Assembly: GCA_008933835.1 (NCBI GenBank) | Contig: WBUG01000002.1 | Span: 126,929 to 190,928, forward strand | From: Bacteroidota bacterium | GTDB taxonomy: Bacteria > Bacteroidota > Ignavibacteria > UBA10030 > UBA8401 | Reading direction: 5' to 3' | DNA length: 64,000 nt | In this document: positions 50,701 through 59,198 of the stretch, in pieces | How the letters are laid out: every line of letters begins with the position of its first letter | Numbering within the stretch: the stretch's first letter is position 1 | The notes under the pieces: generated by a model | What the model was told of the DNA's origin: nothing | Databases searched by the model: none | The model's input: the letters and a program-made list of their open reading frames with translations, nothing else | Program-made: the position numbers and the translations under genes

Positions 50701-53700
50701 TGAATGTCGCCGTTACAGGGCCAAACGGTGATCTTACAAAAACTCTCACGGGGACTCTCTCTTCAGCTGCATCCGACAGTGGTAAGGTGAGATCGATTAT
50801 GCTAGTGGATTCTGCAATCGATACGGTTGTGGTAAACGGAGCAGGTTTCTCGACATCAAAACTAATACAGGCCAAGGTTATAGACGTTTTCAATCAACCC
50901 ATCGACTCTGCATTAGTATCTTTTGTGTTGACATCTTCGCTTAATGGTGGAGAGTATTTATCAACGGTTTTGGCCACGACTGATGGCAGTGGATTAGCTT
51001 CTACGAATTTCCATAGCGGTATTCGCTCAGGGATGGCAAAAATTGTGGCAATGACCACCCAAAATGGCCAAACATTTTCCTCTAGCGAGAAATTCGTATA
51101 CATTAAAACGGGTCCAATTTCAAACATCCAGTTGCTTTCTTCTTCCGCAACGACGCTCTCTGTTAAAGGCGGTGGAGGTACAGAGAATTCGATACTTGTA
51201 TTCCAAGCTCAAGATTCATTGGGGAATGCTGTTGATGGGGCGAATCAGGCGACCATCACGATGACCCTGTTTGGTGATACTGCTGGGGCGACAGTAAATC
51301 CAGCAATATTGAAGACGGATCCTAACACGGGACGATTTACTATCAATGTTAAGGCAGGCATTCAGGCAGGCTTATTGCAGGTCGTCGCTCAGTCTGGTTC
51401 GACTAAATCAGGGCCGGTACAGATAAATATTTCTGGCGGACTACCGGCACAATCTATGTTTACTCTGTCCATACCAAAGAAGAATGTTTCGGTAGTCACT
51501 GAAAAGTCATTGGTGGTGTCAGTAACTGCTGGTGATGCATATGGCAATCCTGCTAAGATTGGTTCAATCATCGGTTTCAAAACTACCGGGGGAATCATTG
51601 ATGCATCAGCGGCAACAACCTCATCTGGTGCAGCCTCTGCAGTATTACAAATTGTCAATCCCCAGCCGAGCAATGGAATTGCAGTTGTAGAAGCAAAAAC
51701 ATTTGGAATTAATAACACAACTGTGCGTGATACTCAAACAGTCGTTTTTTCGAGAGAAGCAATCATCAGTGAAATCGGTGGTCCGTTCTCAAATTTTGAG
51801 ATTGAAGATGGATTATCAAAAACATTCCAGTACCAAATAAACGATATCAATGGGAACCCCGTTGCATCCGGAAACAATATTTCGGTAGAGTGCTTCGGAA
51901 GTGGATCATCTAATGTCGTTTTAACGGGTGATGTGAATGTCGTAACGGTGGACTCAAAGATACCCGGTGTTGGAACTACCCTCTTTTCATTTACCGCACG
52001 CGATACTCTCAAGAATGAAGGACAAGGTCCAAAATCGTTAGGATTCAAAATCAAGGTGAACGGTCCTAATACGAGTGGGATGGTGAATCATACATTTGAG
52101 GGAGTGCTAAAGGGTGGTGCTGGTGTCGGTAATGAAGGTAGTGTTGCTTCGGTTGTATACGTTCGCTCCTCAAAAGACACAATTTTTGTCGCTAATGCGG
52201 GGGCAATCACCACCGATACAATAACATTCCGTGTCCGTAATTTGAACCAAATGCCCGTCAAAGGTGCTGCCGTGCAATTCTATTTTTCACAAGCCATGAA
52301 TGCCAGTGAATACATCAGTCCGTCTTATGGAATTAGTGATGATTCTGGGGAAGTCAAGGTAGTAGTCCATAGTGGAATAAAGGCCGGGGTGCTAAATTTG
52401 GTGGCCAAAGTCACTGCCGGTAATTCCATCATCATGTCCAATGCTGTCCCGATTTATATCAAGACTGGGCCAATAGCCCAATTGGCATTGATATCAGTGG
52501 ACCATAGCGAGATATCTGTACGGGGGGTTGGAGGCCAGGAGAATTCGAGTATCGTATTTGAGGGAAGAGACATACTTGGAAATCCGCTCGATTTTGCGAA
52601 TCAATCAAAAATCTATTTTGATTTTGTCCCACCTCTCGGGATGGGTGAGGATATTAAACCTGATTCTGCAATAACTAATCCCTTCACAGGAAGAGTGAGT
52701 GCATCAATTCATGCAGGCACGAAAGCATCCGTGATGCAAATTATTGCACGAAACGCAGATGGAACTATCAAATCATCGCCAGTGCCTATCGTAGTGCACG
52801 GCGGTTTTGCTGTCGATTCGCTTTTTGTGTTTATGAATGCTCCCAAAAATATTTCAATGTTCGATAGAACTCCTACATCGATAACCATGCAACTCGGAGA
52901 TCGATACGGCAATCCGGTGAAACCAGGTACTGCTGTCTATTTTAACACAAACGCAGGCATTATTGGTGCTTCCGCATTCACTGATAAACTTGGTGTTGTG
53001 CAAACAACTTTTACTGCCATAAATGAAGCCTCATTTATGGGAAATCGAAAAATCACTGCGACGACAGTTGGCGACTCTGCGGGGCATGTTAATACAAGCA
53101 TTACTAGTGAGTTGGGGGTATTAATGTCTGGCGCGCCGTACATTAATACTACGTCTATTGCTGCAACCGACACAATAACACTATTTGACGGTGCGTCTTC
53201 ATCAATTAGTTTTAGCATCAAGGATGCAAAGGGGAATCCGATATCAAGTGGACACATCTATTCTATTTCACTCGAAGGGAATGTTGCTTCTCAACTCGCT
53301 CTCGGCGGTGACATCGCCGGCACGATGCCAGACAATAATGATCCTTTAGTCGGCACAAATTTTTCATTCAGCATTGCGGATAGATTACAGAATGCCGGAT
53401 CTGGTGGTGAATTTAAAATCAGAATCACGGTTGAAGGTAAAACTGGCACAACGATGAAAATAATTAACGGCAAGTTGTTGGCACCAGCAAACATAGTCGT
53501 TCCACCAACGGCACGCGTGGCGGCATCGATAGCATTGATCAGCACTTCGGCAACTGATATTTCCATCGCCGGTGTCGGCGGCATGGAAAATGCAACGATG
53601 ACATATGAAGTCAGGGATTCCGTCGGCGCTCCAGTAACATTAGACAATAAAGCAATCGTACGATTCAATACGATTTTTTATCCAAACACATTTACGCTCG

Positions 53701-54575
53701 GCGGTACTTCACCGTCGATACTTCCTACCCTTGACAGCACTGACGAGAACGGCCGTGTGCGGGTTTCCATCATGAGCGGTTCACAAGCGGGAGCGGTGCA
53801 GATCGAAGCCATCATCAACCTGACGAATCCGGTGCGCGTCATCAAGTCGCAGCCGGTGCGCATCTCCATCAACTCGGGTTTCGCGGACCAGAACCACTTC
53901 ACCATCGCGCCAAGCCGCTATAACTTCCCCGGGCTTGAGAAGGCGTTCTACTCGATGCCCATCTCCATCCAGGCCGGCGACAAGTACAGCAATCCGGTGA
54001 AGGAGGGGACCACGGTGTACTTCAACAGCGCCAACGGGATCATCCAGACGCTGTCGGGTATGACGGATAAGAACGGATTCGTGACGATGAACCTGTACTC
54101 GAGCAACCCGTATCCGCTCGCACCGAACCTCGCGTCGGGCCTCGCCAACGGCTTCTCGCGTGTCTATGCGAGGACGATCGGCCGCGACAGCACGTTCATC
54201 GCCGATTCGGTGGAGATCCTCTGGACCGGCAAGCCGGTGCTCACAAAGACCGGTGGTCCCGCGACCTACACCATCGCACAGGGCGGGTCTGACGGTCCGT
54301 TCACCTTCACCGTGGCGGATTACCTCTCCCATCCGATGTCCGAAGGGACGTCCATCTCGGTCAGCGGAACGGGGCTTGTTGTCAGCGGTAACGCCAACGT
54401 CGTCATGCCGGACACCAAGTCCAGCGGGCCGGGGTTGACCACCTTCACCATCTCGATCGCCGATGCGGACCCGACCGATACGAATCCTCCGGTGGAGTCG
54501 CGTCTGATTCTGACGGTGACGCATCCCGTGTACGGCACATATACGCTCGAGCTTGCGGCCGGCACCGTCGATTGA
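47736..54575 (+). CDS. Giant lipoprotein with about 18 Ig-like (Big_1/invasin-type) domains
   Basis: A 2279-residue surface protein. Lipobox GILSC (Cys22) anchors it to a membrane. A carboxypeptidase-regulatory-like domain (about 33-115) is followed by five super-repeats. Each has A (SVKGGGG..., near 143, 646, 1135, 1590, 1937), B (GDTFGNPVQ.GT.VYF, near 286, 781, 1266, 1722, 2082) and C (GSKQ.F.V.D.NGNP, near 423, 908, 1356, 1816, 2180) domains; the first three also have D (DTVVVNGAG, near 533, 1022, 1472). The order is ABCD x3, ABC x2. Codon use is AT-rich up to about residue 2000 and host-like after. It follows the secretin by 86 bases and may be a pilus-linked adhesin (inference). Confidence 0.85.
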   Translation: MKKMERLLLSIILVIGLGILSCENPTGPEKNYTVTITGTVTRLNNNPLDSVVVVINNPFKSDTTSTDGVFAISFTSTESNTTSGRLTFSRLGFYSDTLTVQYSSTDKEKNVGQIVLRGLTSAQDSVVNNKPSSRPGVISFVSSSASLISIRGAGSKDAANLIFAVKDSLGNPVDALNKTSVSFRIVSRPDSLVELNKNSAVTDAFGLVTVQLTSGQKSGIAQVQAIAAVKRASDTTQTDTIKSPVVSITIAGGNPVPSRFTIGSNKVNVPGLVKFNQKLLITAVVGDTFGNPVQKGTLVYFTTTGGIIQPQGETSEDGTVSISLTTGNPAPSNGIAVITAQVGTAGAPVIGKEGDDRSDSHKIDDKVIVKGIRTQKNKTIQKTINDKKAYRTAINPPVFSRSITVLFSGSPFIVSGDTNFVVPALGSKQLKFTVTDQNGNPLSQGTSIRVTGTGLDTAGAVLSGDIINTMPDTYDQSYTHYSVTVSDKRTKNFSAIVPIGVTIEVTGENGNIKKTIYGVLSSAASDSGKVGTISLVSTATDTVVVNGAGSPNSADVQVKVLNASGQASPNVPISFSIAKSVGGGEYLTSTTATTDANGIATTSLVSGIKAGTVQIVGSVKRDSVSISSGVKNVVIKTGQPASIALVSSSASNLSVKGGGGSEIAVLVFEARDSLGNAIDAANQSTITLSIKGDTAGARINPSSIKTDPNSGRVTTSLAAGVKSGIILVTAQIGSIKSTPVQFSISGGAPVESRFTLTTQKINIPTGSNLSLTNTISAALGDTFGNPVQQGTVVYFTSNGGLIQPAAQTNASGLVSVSMTAGNPQPPGGIATVTAQVGGGGLAVQGKKQNMDISLMPNPLRSAVRSSKNIDSDIQNPALLAAASLITKSVNIVFSGKPQIYSQDSVFTVPGLGSKQIQFIVDDINGNPLASGAQISVTATVAGMDASNILLTGDVNKTIPDTDNKNYTKFTVNVADKRTARLNENIPITLNVAVTGPNGDLTKTLTGTLSSAASDSGKVRSIMLVDSAIDTVVVNGAGFSTSKLIQAKVIDVFNQPIDSALVSFVLTSSLNGGEYLSTVLATTDGSGLASTNFHSGIRSGMAKIVAMTTQNGQTFSSSEKFVYIKTGPISNIQLLSSSATTLSVKGGGGTENSILVFQAQDSLGNAVDGANQATITMTLFGDTAGATVNPAILKTDPNTGRFTINVKAGIQAGLLQVVAQSGSTKSGPVQINISGGLPAQSMFTLSIPKKNVSVVTEKSLVVSVTAGDAYGNPAKIGSIIGFKTTGGIIDASAATTSSGAASAVLQIVNPQPSNGIAVVEAKTFGINNTTVRDTQTVVFSREAIISEIGGPFSNFEIEDGLSKTFQYQINDINGNPVASGNNISVECFGSGSSNVVLTGDVNVVTVDSKIPGVGTTLFSFTARDTLKNEGQGPKSLGFKIKVNGPNTSGMVNHTFEGVLKGGAGVGNEGSVASVVYVRSSKDTIFVANAGAITTDTITFRVRNLNQMPVKGAAVQFYFSQAMNASEYISPSYGISDDSGEVKVVVHSGIKAGVLNLVAKVTAGNSIIMSNAVPIYIKTGPIAQLALISVDHSEISVRGVGGQENSSIVFEGRDILGNPLDFANQSKIYFDFVPPLGMGEDIKPDSAITNPFTGRVSASIHAGTKASVMQIIARNADGTIKSSPVPIVVHGGFAVDSLFVFMNAPKNISMFDRTPTSITMQLGDRYGNPVKPGTAVYFNTNAGIIGASAFTDKLGVVQTTFTAINEASFMGNRKITATTVGDSAGHVNTSITSELGVLMSGAPYINTTSIAATDTITLFDGASSSISFSIKDAKGNPISSGHIYSISLEGNVASQLALGGDIAGTMPDNNDPLVGTNFSFSIADRLQNAGSGGEFKIRITVEGKTGTTMKIINGKLLAPANIVVPPTARVAASIALISTSATDISIAGVGGMENATMTYEVRDSVGAPVTLDNKAIVRFNTIFYPNTFTLGGTSPSILPTLDSTDENGRVRVSIMSGSQAGAVQIEAIINLTNPVRVIKSQPVRISINSGFADQNHFTIAPSRYNFPGLEKAFYSMPISIQAGDKYSNPVKEGTTVYFNSANGIIQTLSGMTDKNGFVTMNLYSSNPYPLAPNLASGLANGFSRVYARTIGRDSTFIADSVEILWTGKPVLTKTGGPATYTIAQGGSDGPFTFTVADYLSHPMSEGTSISVSGTGLVVSGNANVVMPDTKSSGPGLTTFTISIADADPTDTNPPVESRLILTVTHPVYGTYTLELAAGTVD

Positions 54576-54600
54576 CCGAACGAACACACGGACGCTCACC

Positions 54601-54634
54601 GAACGCCGCGGCCTGCCGCGGCGTTCGTCGTTTT
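54601..54634 (+). terminator. Intrinsic terminator after the giant lipoprotein gene
   Basis: GAACGCCGCGG (54601-54611) and CCGCGGCGTTC (54616-54626) form an 11-base-pair stem with a 4-base loop, followed by GTCGTTTT. It closes the pilus locus. Confidence 0.85.
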
Positions 54635-54742
54635 AAAGGGGGAGAAAAGGGAGCGCTGCGGTGAAGCGGAATCCGGAAACGGAGAACGGCAGGGAAGAGA
54701 ACGACGACGATGACAGGGTGGCGGAACCGTGCTGGCGCGGCC

Positions 54743-54766
54743 CGCCGGCGGAGGCCTCCGCCGGCG
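54743..54766. repeat. Perfect 24-base palindrome downstream of the alpha/beta hydrolase gene
   Basis: The half-site CGCCGGCGGAGG (54743-54754) is followed directly by its exact reverse complement. It sits 13 bases beyond the stop of the - strand hydrolase gene. There is no T tract on either strand, so a plain intrinsic terminator is not shown; a transcription-end hairpin or a protein site is possible. The rest of the 54635-54778 gap shows nothing I recognise. Confidence 0.55.
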
Positions 54767-54778
54767 CAACGGCCGCGT

Positions 54779-55585
54779 TCATTTGAGAGAGGCGAGGAAC
54801 TCCTTGAGATGGCCGTTAAAGACCTCCGGATTCTCGAGGTTGCTCATGTGCGCCGCCTGCGGGACGACATGCAGGCGGGCGTTCGGGATACGGTCCTTCA
54901 TCGCCTGCGCCGCTGCCGGCGGCGTCAGAAGGTCCTTCTCACCCACGAGGATGAGCGTGGGACAGGCGATGTGTTGGAGCGCGGCGGTGGTGTCGGTGCG
55001 GGCACCGAGGGCCATCAGCGTACCGAAGATGGAGAGCGGAGCGGTGCGTTCGACGATGCTCTGGATCATCTTCACGGCGTCGGCGCGGCGTTCGAACGAC
55101 TCCGGCGCAAAGACCCCTTTCACGTACTCGGCCGCGTACGCCTTCATGCCGTTGATCTGGACGTTGCGGATCGATGCGGCACGCTTCACCCGAGCCTCGT
55201 TGGTGTCCGCTTCGCTCTTGGTGTCGCACAGGACGAGACCGGACAGCCGTTCCGGATGGCGTTCCGCCGCGCGGAGCGCGATGTACCCACCCATGGAGAG
55301 ACCGCACAGCACCGCTGTGCGGATCTGGAGATGGTCCATCAGACCGATGAGGTCGTCCACGAAGAACTCGATGGAGTAGTGACCGGTGCCGACCTCGCTC
55401 TCGCCGTGGCCGCGGACGTCGTACGCGACGACGCGGTGGGTCGACGACAGCGCCTCGGTCTGTCCGCCGGGGAAGCTCCACATGCGGTGGCTGAAGGGGA
55501 AACCGTGGATGAAGATGACCGGTGCGGCGTTCGGGATGCCGATGTCGATGTACCGGTGCAGAGAGTTGTTGATGACGGCTTTCAT
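54779..55585 (-). CDS. Alpha/beta-fold hydrolase
   Basis: A 268-residue cytosolic alpha/beta hydrolase. The oxyanion region HGFPFSHRMW, the nucleophile elbow GLSMGGY (Ser about 92), the acid in VGEKDLLTP and the final His in QAAHMSNLENP form a complete catalytic triad. The sequence resembles 3-oxoadipate enol-lactonase/haloperoxidase-like members, but the substrate cannot be assigned. Start ATG at 55585 has GAG close upstream; the in-frame ATG at 55618 would overlap the gltA terminator. It lies alone after a terminator on the - strand. Confidence 0.85.
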   Translation of the reverse strand: MKAVINNSLHRYIDIGIPNAAPVIFIHGFPFSHRMWSFPGGQTEALSSTHRVVAYDVRGHGESEVGTGHYSIEFFVDDLIGLMDHLQIRTAVLCGLSMGGYIALRAAERHPERLSGLVLCDTKSEADTNEARVKRAASIRNVQINGMKAYAAEYVKGVFAPESFERRADAVKMIQSIVERTAPLSIFGTLMALGARTDTTAALQHIACPTLILVGEKDLLTPPAAAQAMKDRIPNARLHVVPQAAHMSNLENPEVFNGHLKEFLASLK

Positions 55586-55606
55586 GGTCTCGGCATAGGT
55601 GGAATA

Positions 55607-55632
55607 CAAAAAGCGCAACCCGGGGGTTGCAC
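55607..55632 (-). terminator. Intrinsic terminator after citrate synthase (- strand)
   Basis: Read on the - strand, AGTGCAACC pairs with GGTTGCGCT (one G-U pair) around a 4-base loop, followed by TTTTTG. It ends the fumarase-citrate synthase transcript before the alpha/beta hydrolase. Confidence 0.8.
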
Positions 55633-55646
55633 TGTGTGTCCTAGAT

Positions 55647-56936
55647 TCAGCGGCGCTTGGCCATCGGTACGAAGTCGCGGGCGTCGCTGCCGAGATAGAT
55701 CTGGCGCGGACGGGCGATCTTCTGGTCCGGGTCCAGCAGCATCTCCTGCCAGTGCGAGATCCATCCCGAGGTCCGCGGGATCGCGAAGAGCACCGGGAAG
55801 AACTCCATGGGGAAACCCATCGCCTGGTAGATGAGGCCGGAGTAGAAGTCCACGTTCGGGTAGAGCTTCCGTTTCACGAAGTACTCGTCCTCCAGCGCGA
55901 TGCGCTCGAGTTCGAGCGCGATCTCGAGCTTCGGATTGGTGCCGGTCACGGCGAAGACGTCGTAGGCGAGCTTCTTGATGACCTTGGCGCGAGGATCGTA
56001 GTTCTTGTAGACCCGGTGTCCGAACCCCATCAGACGCCCTTCGCCCTTCTTCACCTTCTCGATGAAGTCCGGCACCTTGCTGAGCGAGCCGATCTGGTCC
56101 AGCATCTTCAGCACCGCCTCGTTGGCGCCGCCGTGCAGCGGTCCATACAGCGCGGCGGCCGCGGCTGCCGTGGCGGAGTAGGGGTCCACCTGCGAACTGC
56201 CGACGTTGCGCATGGCGCTCGTGCTGCAGTTCTGTTCGTGGTCCGCATGCAGGATGAAGAGGATGTTCAGCGCCTTCTCGAAGATGGCCGGCACCTCGTA
56301 CCGCGGGGAGCCGATGCTGTACATCATGTTGAGGAAGTTCTGGATGAACGACAGGTCGTTGTTCGGATAGATGTACGGCATCCCCTTGATGTGCCGGTAC
56401 GAGAAGGCGGCGATGGTGGGCACCTTGCCGATGAGACGGAGCACCTGCTTGTTGCGCACCTCGGGATCGAAAATGCGGCTCGCTTCGGGATAGAAGGTAG
56501 AGAGGGCGGCGACGGTGCTGATGAACATCCCCATCGGATGGGCGTCGTACCGGAACGCCTCCATGATCTTCTTGACGTTCTCATGTACGAACGTGTGCTT
56601 CTGCACCTCGGCCTCCCAGGACGCGAGCTGCGGCGCCGTGGGCAGTTCGCCGTAGAGCAGGAGGTACGCCACTTCCAGGTACGAACTGTGCTCGGCCAGC
56701 TGTTCGATGGGATATCCGCGGTAGCGCAGGATGCCGACGTCGCCGTCGATGTACGTGATGGTGCTCTTGCACGACGCGGTGTTCATGAACGCCGGGTCGT
56801 ACGTCATCATGCCGAAATCGGTGTCCGAGACCTTGATCTGCCGAAGGTCGGTGGAATGGATGGTCCCGTGCGAGATGGGGACCTCGTAGGTCTTTCCGGT
56901 GCGATTATCGGTGATGGTCAACGTCTCGTGTGGCAT
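55647..56936 (-). CDS. gltA: Citrate synthase
   Basis: A 429-residue type II-like citrate synthase that condenses oxaloacetate and acetyl-CoA. Catalytic residues are visible: His in LHGGANEAVL, His in GFGHRVYKNYDPR and Asp in VDFYSGL. The sequence HADHEQNCSTSAMR is the usual substrate-binding helix. Start ATG 56936 (MPHETLTI) has GGGAG upstream; the in-frame ATG at 56951 is an alternative. It lies downstream of class I fumarase on the same strand (27-base gap), so two TCA-cycle enzymes are co-transcribed. Confidence 0.96.
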   Translation of the reverse strand: MPHETLTITDNRTGKTYEVPISHGTIHSTDLRQIKVSDTDFGMMTYDPAFMNTASCKSTITYIDGDVGILRYRGYPIEQLAEHSSYLEVAYLLLYGELPTAPQLASWEAEVQKHTFVHENVKKIMEAFRYDAHPMGMFISTVAALSTFYPEASRIFDPEVRNKQVLRLIGKVPTIAAFSYRHIKGMPYIYPNNDLSFIQNFLNMMYSIGSPRYEVPAIFEKALNILFILHADHEQNCSTSAMRNVGSSQVDPYSATAAAAAALYGPLHGGANEAVLKMLDQIGSLSKVPDFIEKVKKGEGRLMGFGHRVYKNYDPRAKVIKKLAYDVFAVTGTNPKLEIALELERIALEDEYFVKRKLYPNVDFYSGLIYQAMGFPMEFFPVLFAIPRTSGWISHWQEMLLDPDQKIARPRQIYLGSDARDFVPMAKRR

Positions 56937-56963
56937 GCAGGATGCTCCCATTGGTGCGTTTGA

Positions 56964-58487
56964 TTAGAAGACAGGTTGTGACAGTTTCGACAGTTCACCG
57001 GCCGAGGATCTCTCCACGTCCGCATGCAGGCTGTTCCCGTGTGCGTCCATCGTGACGATGGCGGGGAACTCCTTCACGCGGAGATGCCACATCGCTTCGG
57101 GAATGCCGAATTCGATGAAATCGACCCCCTCCACCGCTTCGATGCACTGGGCGTAGTACTGCGCGGCCCCTCCGATGGCGTTCAGATAGACGGCTCCGTG
57201 TTCCTCCAAGGCCGCCAGCGTCTTCGTTCCCATGCCCCCTTTGCCGACGACGGCACGGAGACCGAAACGGCGGATGACGTCGGCCTGATACGGTTCCTCG
57301 CGGCTGCTGGTGGTGGGACCGGCCGCATTGATGGTCCAGCGGCCCTCTTTCTGAAGCGCCACCGGTCCGCAATGGTAGAGGACCTGACCGCGGAGGTCCA
57401 CCGGCGCATCGTTCGAGACGAGATGCGCATGGATGGCGTCACGGCCGGTGTACATCATTCCGCTGATGAGCACCACATCGCCCACCTTCAGCGAACGGAC
57501 CTGCTCTTCGCTGATGGGAGTGGTGAGGCGCACTTCGGTGCCGGTGAGGGGGATGCCGCTTCCGGCGGCCATGCTCCGGACCGGTCCTTCGTCCTTGTAC
57601 AGCCAACGCTTGACGGCGCCGGTCTTCGCATCGAGGATGACCCCCTGACGGCGGAAGGCCCAGCAGTCGTACGCGACGGAGACGAAGAAGCTCGCCGGCA
57701 GCCGGTTCAGCGCCCCGATCTTGCAACCGATGAGCGTGGCGTTGCCGCCGAAGCCCATCGCGCCGATGCCGAGCGAATCGGCGTGCTCCATCACGTACTG
57801 CTCCAGTTCGGCGAGACGCGGTTCGGGATTGACGTCGTCCAGCGTCCGGAAGAGCTGCATCTTGGCGTGCTCATAGCCGCTCGTGCGGTCGCCGCCGATG
57901 CAGACGCCGACGGCGCCCACGGCGCATCCGTGCCCCTGCGCCTGCCACACGGCATGCAGGATGCACTTGCGGACCCCTTCGAGGTTCCGGCCCGCCTTGC
58001 CGAGATGTTCCAGCTCCATCGGCAGGGAGTACTGGATGTTCTTGTTCTCGCAGCCGCCGCCTTTCAGGATGAGCTTCACTTCGATCTCATCCGGGTTCTC
58101 CCATTGTTCCCAGTGCATGATGGGGGTCCCCGGACCGAGGTTATCGCTCATGTTCTTCCCGGTGAGCGAATCGACCGAGTTCGTCCTCAATTTGCCCGTG
58201 CGGGTGGCTTCGGCGATGGCCTCGCGGATCCACCGTTTCATCGCCAGCTGGTCGGCACCCACGGGCGTGTGGATGAAGAAGGTCGGCATGCCGGTGTCCT
58301 GGCAGATGGGGCCGACGTTGTCGCACGCCATGTCGATGTTGGTGGTGATGGTGCCGAGGGCGAGGGATGAGCGGGTACCGGAGGTCTCTTTCGTCTGCGC
58401 TTTCGCGATGGCCTTCCGCACGTCCGGCGGAAGGTTCGTCGACGCGTCGGTGATGAGGTCCAGGATGCTCTGTTTGAAGTGCTGCAT
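56964..58487 (-). CDS. fumA: Fumarate hydratase, class I (iron-sulfur)
   Basis: A 507-residue class I fumarase with the alpha and beta parts fused in one chain. It should hold an oxygen-sensitive [4Fe-4S] cluster; cysteines in the expected contexts are seen in GPICQDTGMP, GVCIGGDR and LIGCKIG. The C-terminal beta part carries GMMYTGRDAIHAH and GGAAQYYA. The reaction is the interconversion of fumarate and malate. GGAGG precedes the ATG. Being class I (not FumC) suggests low-oxygen or iron-rich growth (inference). Confidence 0.94.
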   Translation of the reverse strand: MQHFKQSILDLITDASTNLPPDVRKAIAKAQTKETSGTRSSLALGTITTNIDMACDNVGPICQDTGMPTFFIHTPVGADQLAMKRWIREAIAEATRTGKLRTNSVDSLTGKNMSDNLGPGTPIMHWEQWENPDEIEVKLILKGGGCENKNIQYSLPMELEHLGKAGRNLEGVRKCILHAVWQAQGHGCAVGAVGVCIGGDRTSGYEHAKMQLFRTLDDVNPEPRLAELEQYVMEHADSLGIGAMGFGGNATLIGCKIGALNRLPASFFVSVAYDCWAFRRQGVILDAKTGAVKRWLYKDEGPVRSMAAGSGIPLTGTEVRLTTPISEEQVRSLKVGDVVLISGMMYTGRDAIHAHLVSNDAPVDLRGQVLYHCGPVALQKEGRWTINAAGPTTSSREEPYQADVIRRFGLRAVVGKGGMGTKTLAALEEHGAVYLNAIGGAAQYYAQCIEAVEGVDFIEFGIPEAMWHLRVKEFPAIVTMDAHGNSLHADVERSSAGELSKLSQPVF

Positions 58488-58499
58488 GGTGCCTCCGGT

Positions 58500-59198
58500 C
58501 TAACGGATATCCTCGCTCCAATAGGTGAAGTTCTCCGTCTGGTCCATGAGCGCCATCCGGGTCGGGACGACGGTGAGCAGGATCTGGTCGTCCGATTCGT
58601 TCACCCCGACGGTGAAGGAGAAGGTCACTTTGAAGAACATCGCGTGTTCCTTCGCCTTGGCCGTCTGTGCGGTCTGTTTATTGACGAACCAGGAGAACTC
58701 GGGGTCGGTGTTGAGGCGGAGGTTCGCGAAGCGGTATCCTTTGCGGTTCTTTTCGGTGATGGTGACGTACTTGTTCGGTGCGCAGACGACGGCGATCTCC
58801 TTCTTCTTCGGCTGCACCAGGATCTCGGTGGCGGACTTGACGCTGTAGATCTGATTGTCCGCATCGTACTTGACGAGGTCCGCCTTCATCCAGACGGCGA
58901 AGGTGCGTTCGGAGAGCTTGTTGGCGGCGGCGAACGCGTTCACTTTGGCGATGAACTCATCCTTGTTCTTGCGGATCCTTGCGGCATATTCGCCGGTGGA
59001 CTCGAACTCGCTCTTTGCGGATGTTCCGGTCTGGAACTCTTCGGAGTGCCGCTTCAAGCCGTCCCACACGGTCTTGATGAGCTCGTAGCACTGGTCCGGC
59101 GACAGGGGGGTGTTCGACGAGAACGCCTCCAATTCGGTCTGGGCGGACAACGGTGAGAACAGCAGGAGAACAGACAGTACGCTTCGCAAGTGCTTCAT
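58500..59198 (-). CDS. Secreted protein of unknown function
   Basis: A 232-residue protein with a signal peptide (MKHLRSVLSVLLLFSPLSAQ). The mature region has a helical first part (SPDQCYELIKTVWDGLKRHSEEF, GEYAARIRKNKDEFIAKVNAFA) and a beta-rich second part (EIAVVCAPNKYVTITE, AMFFKVTFSFTVG). I do not recognise the family. ATG 59198 with AGAGG upstream is the best start; the longer ORF-track form runs into the divergent promoter region. The fumarase gene follows after 12 bases. Confidence 0.7.
   Translation of the reverse strand: MKHLRSVLSVLLLFSPLSAQTELEAFSSNTPLSPDQCYELIKTVWDGLKRHSEEFQTGTSAKSEFESTGEYAARIRKNKDEFIAKVNAFAAANKLSERTFAVWMKADLVKYDADNQIYSVKSATEILVQPKKKEIAVVCAPNKYVTITEKNRKGYRFANLRLNTDPEFSWFVNKQTAQTAKAKEHAMFFKVTFSFTVGVNESDDQILLTVVPTRMALMDQTENFTYWSEDIR

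Noticed and set aside
54661-54786. Possible 41-codon ORF (GTG start) after the giant lipoprotein
   Set aside because: It spans the 24-base palindrome and lies beyond a terminator. It has no recognisable content and no promoter.
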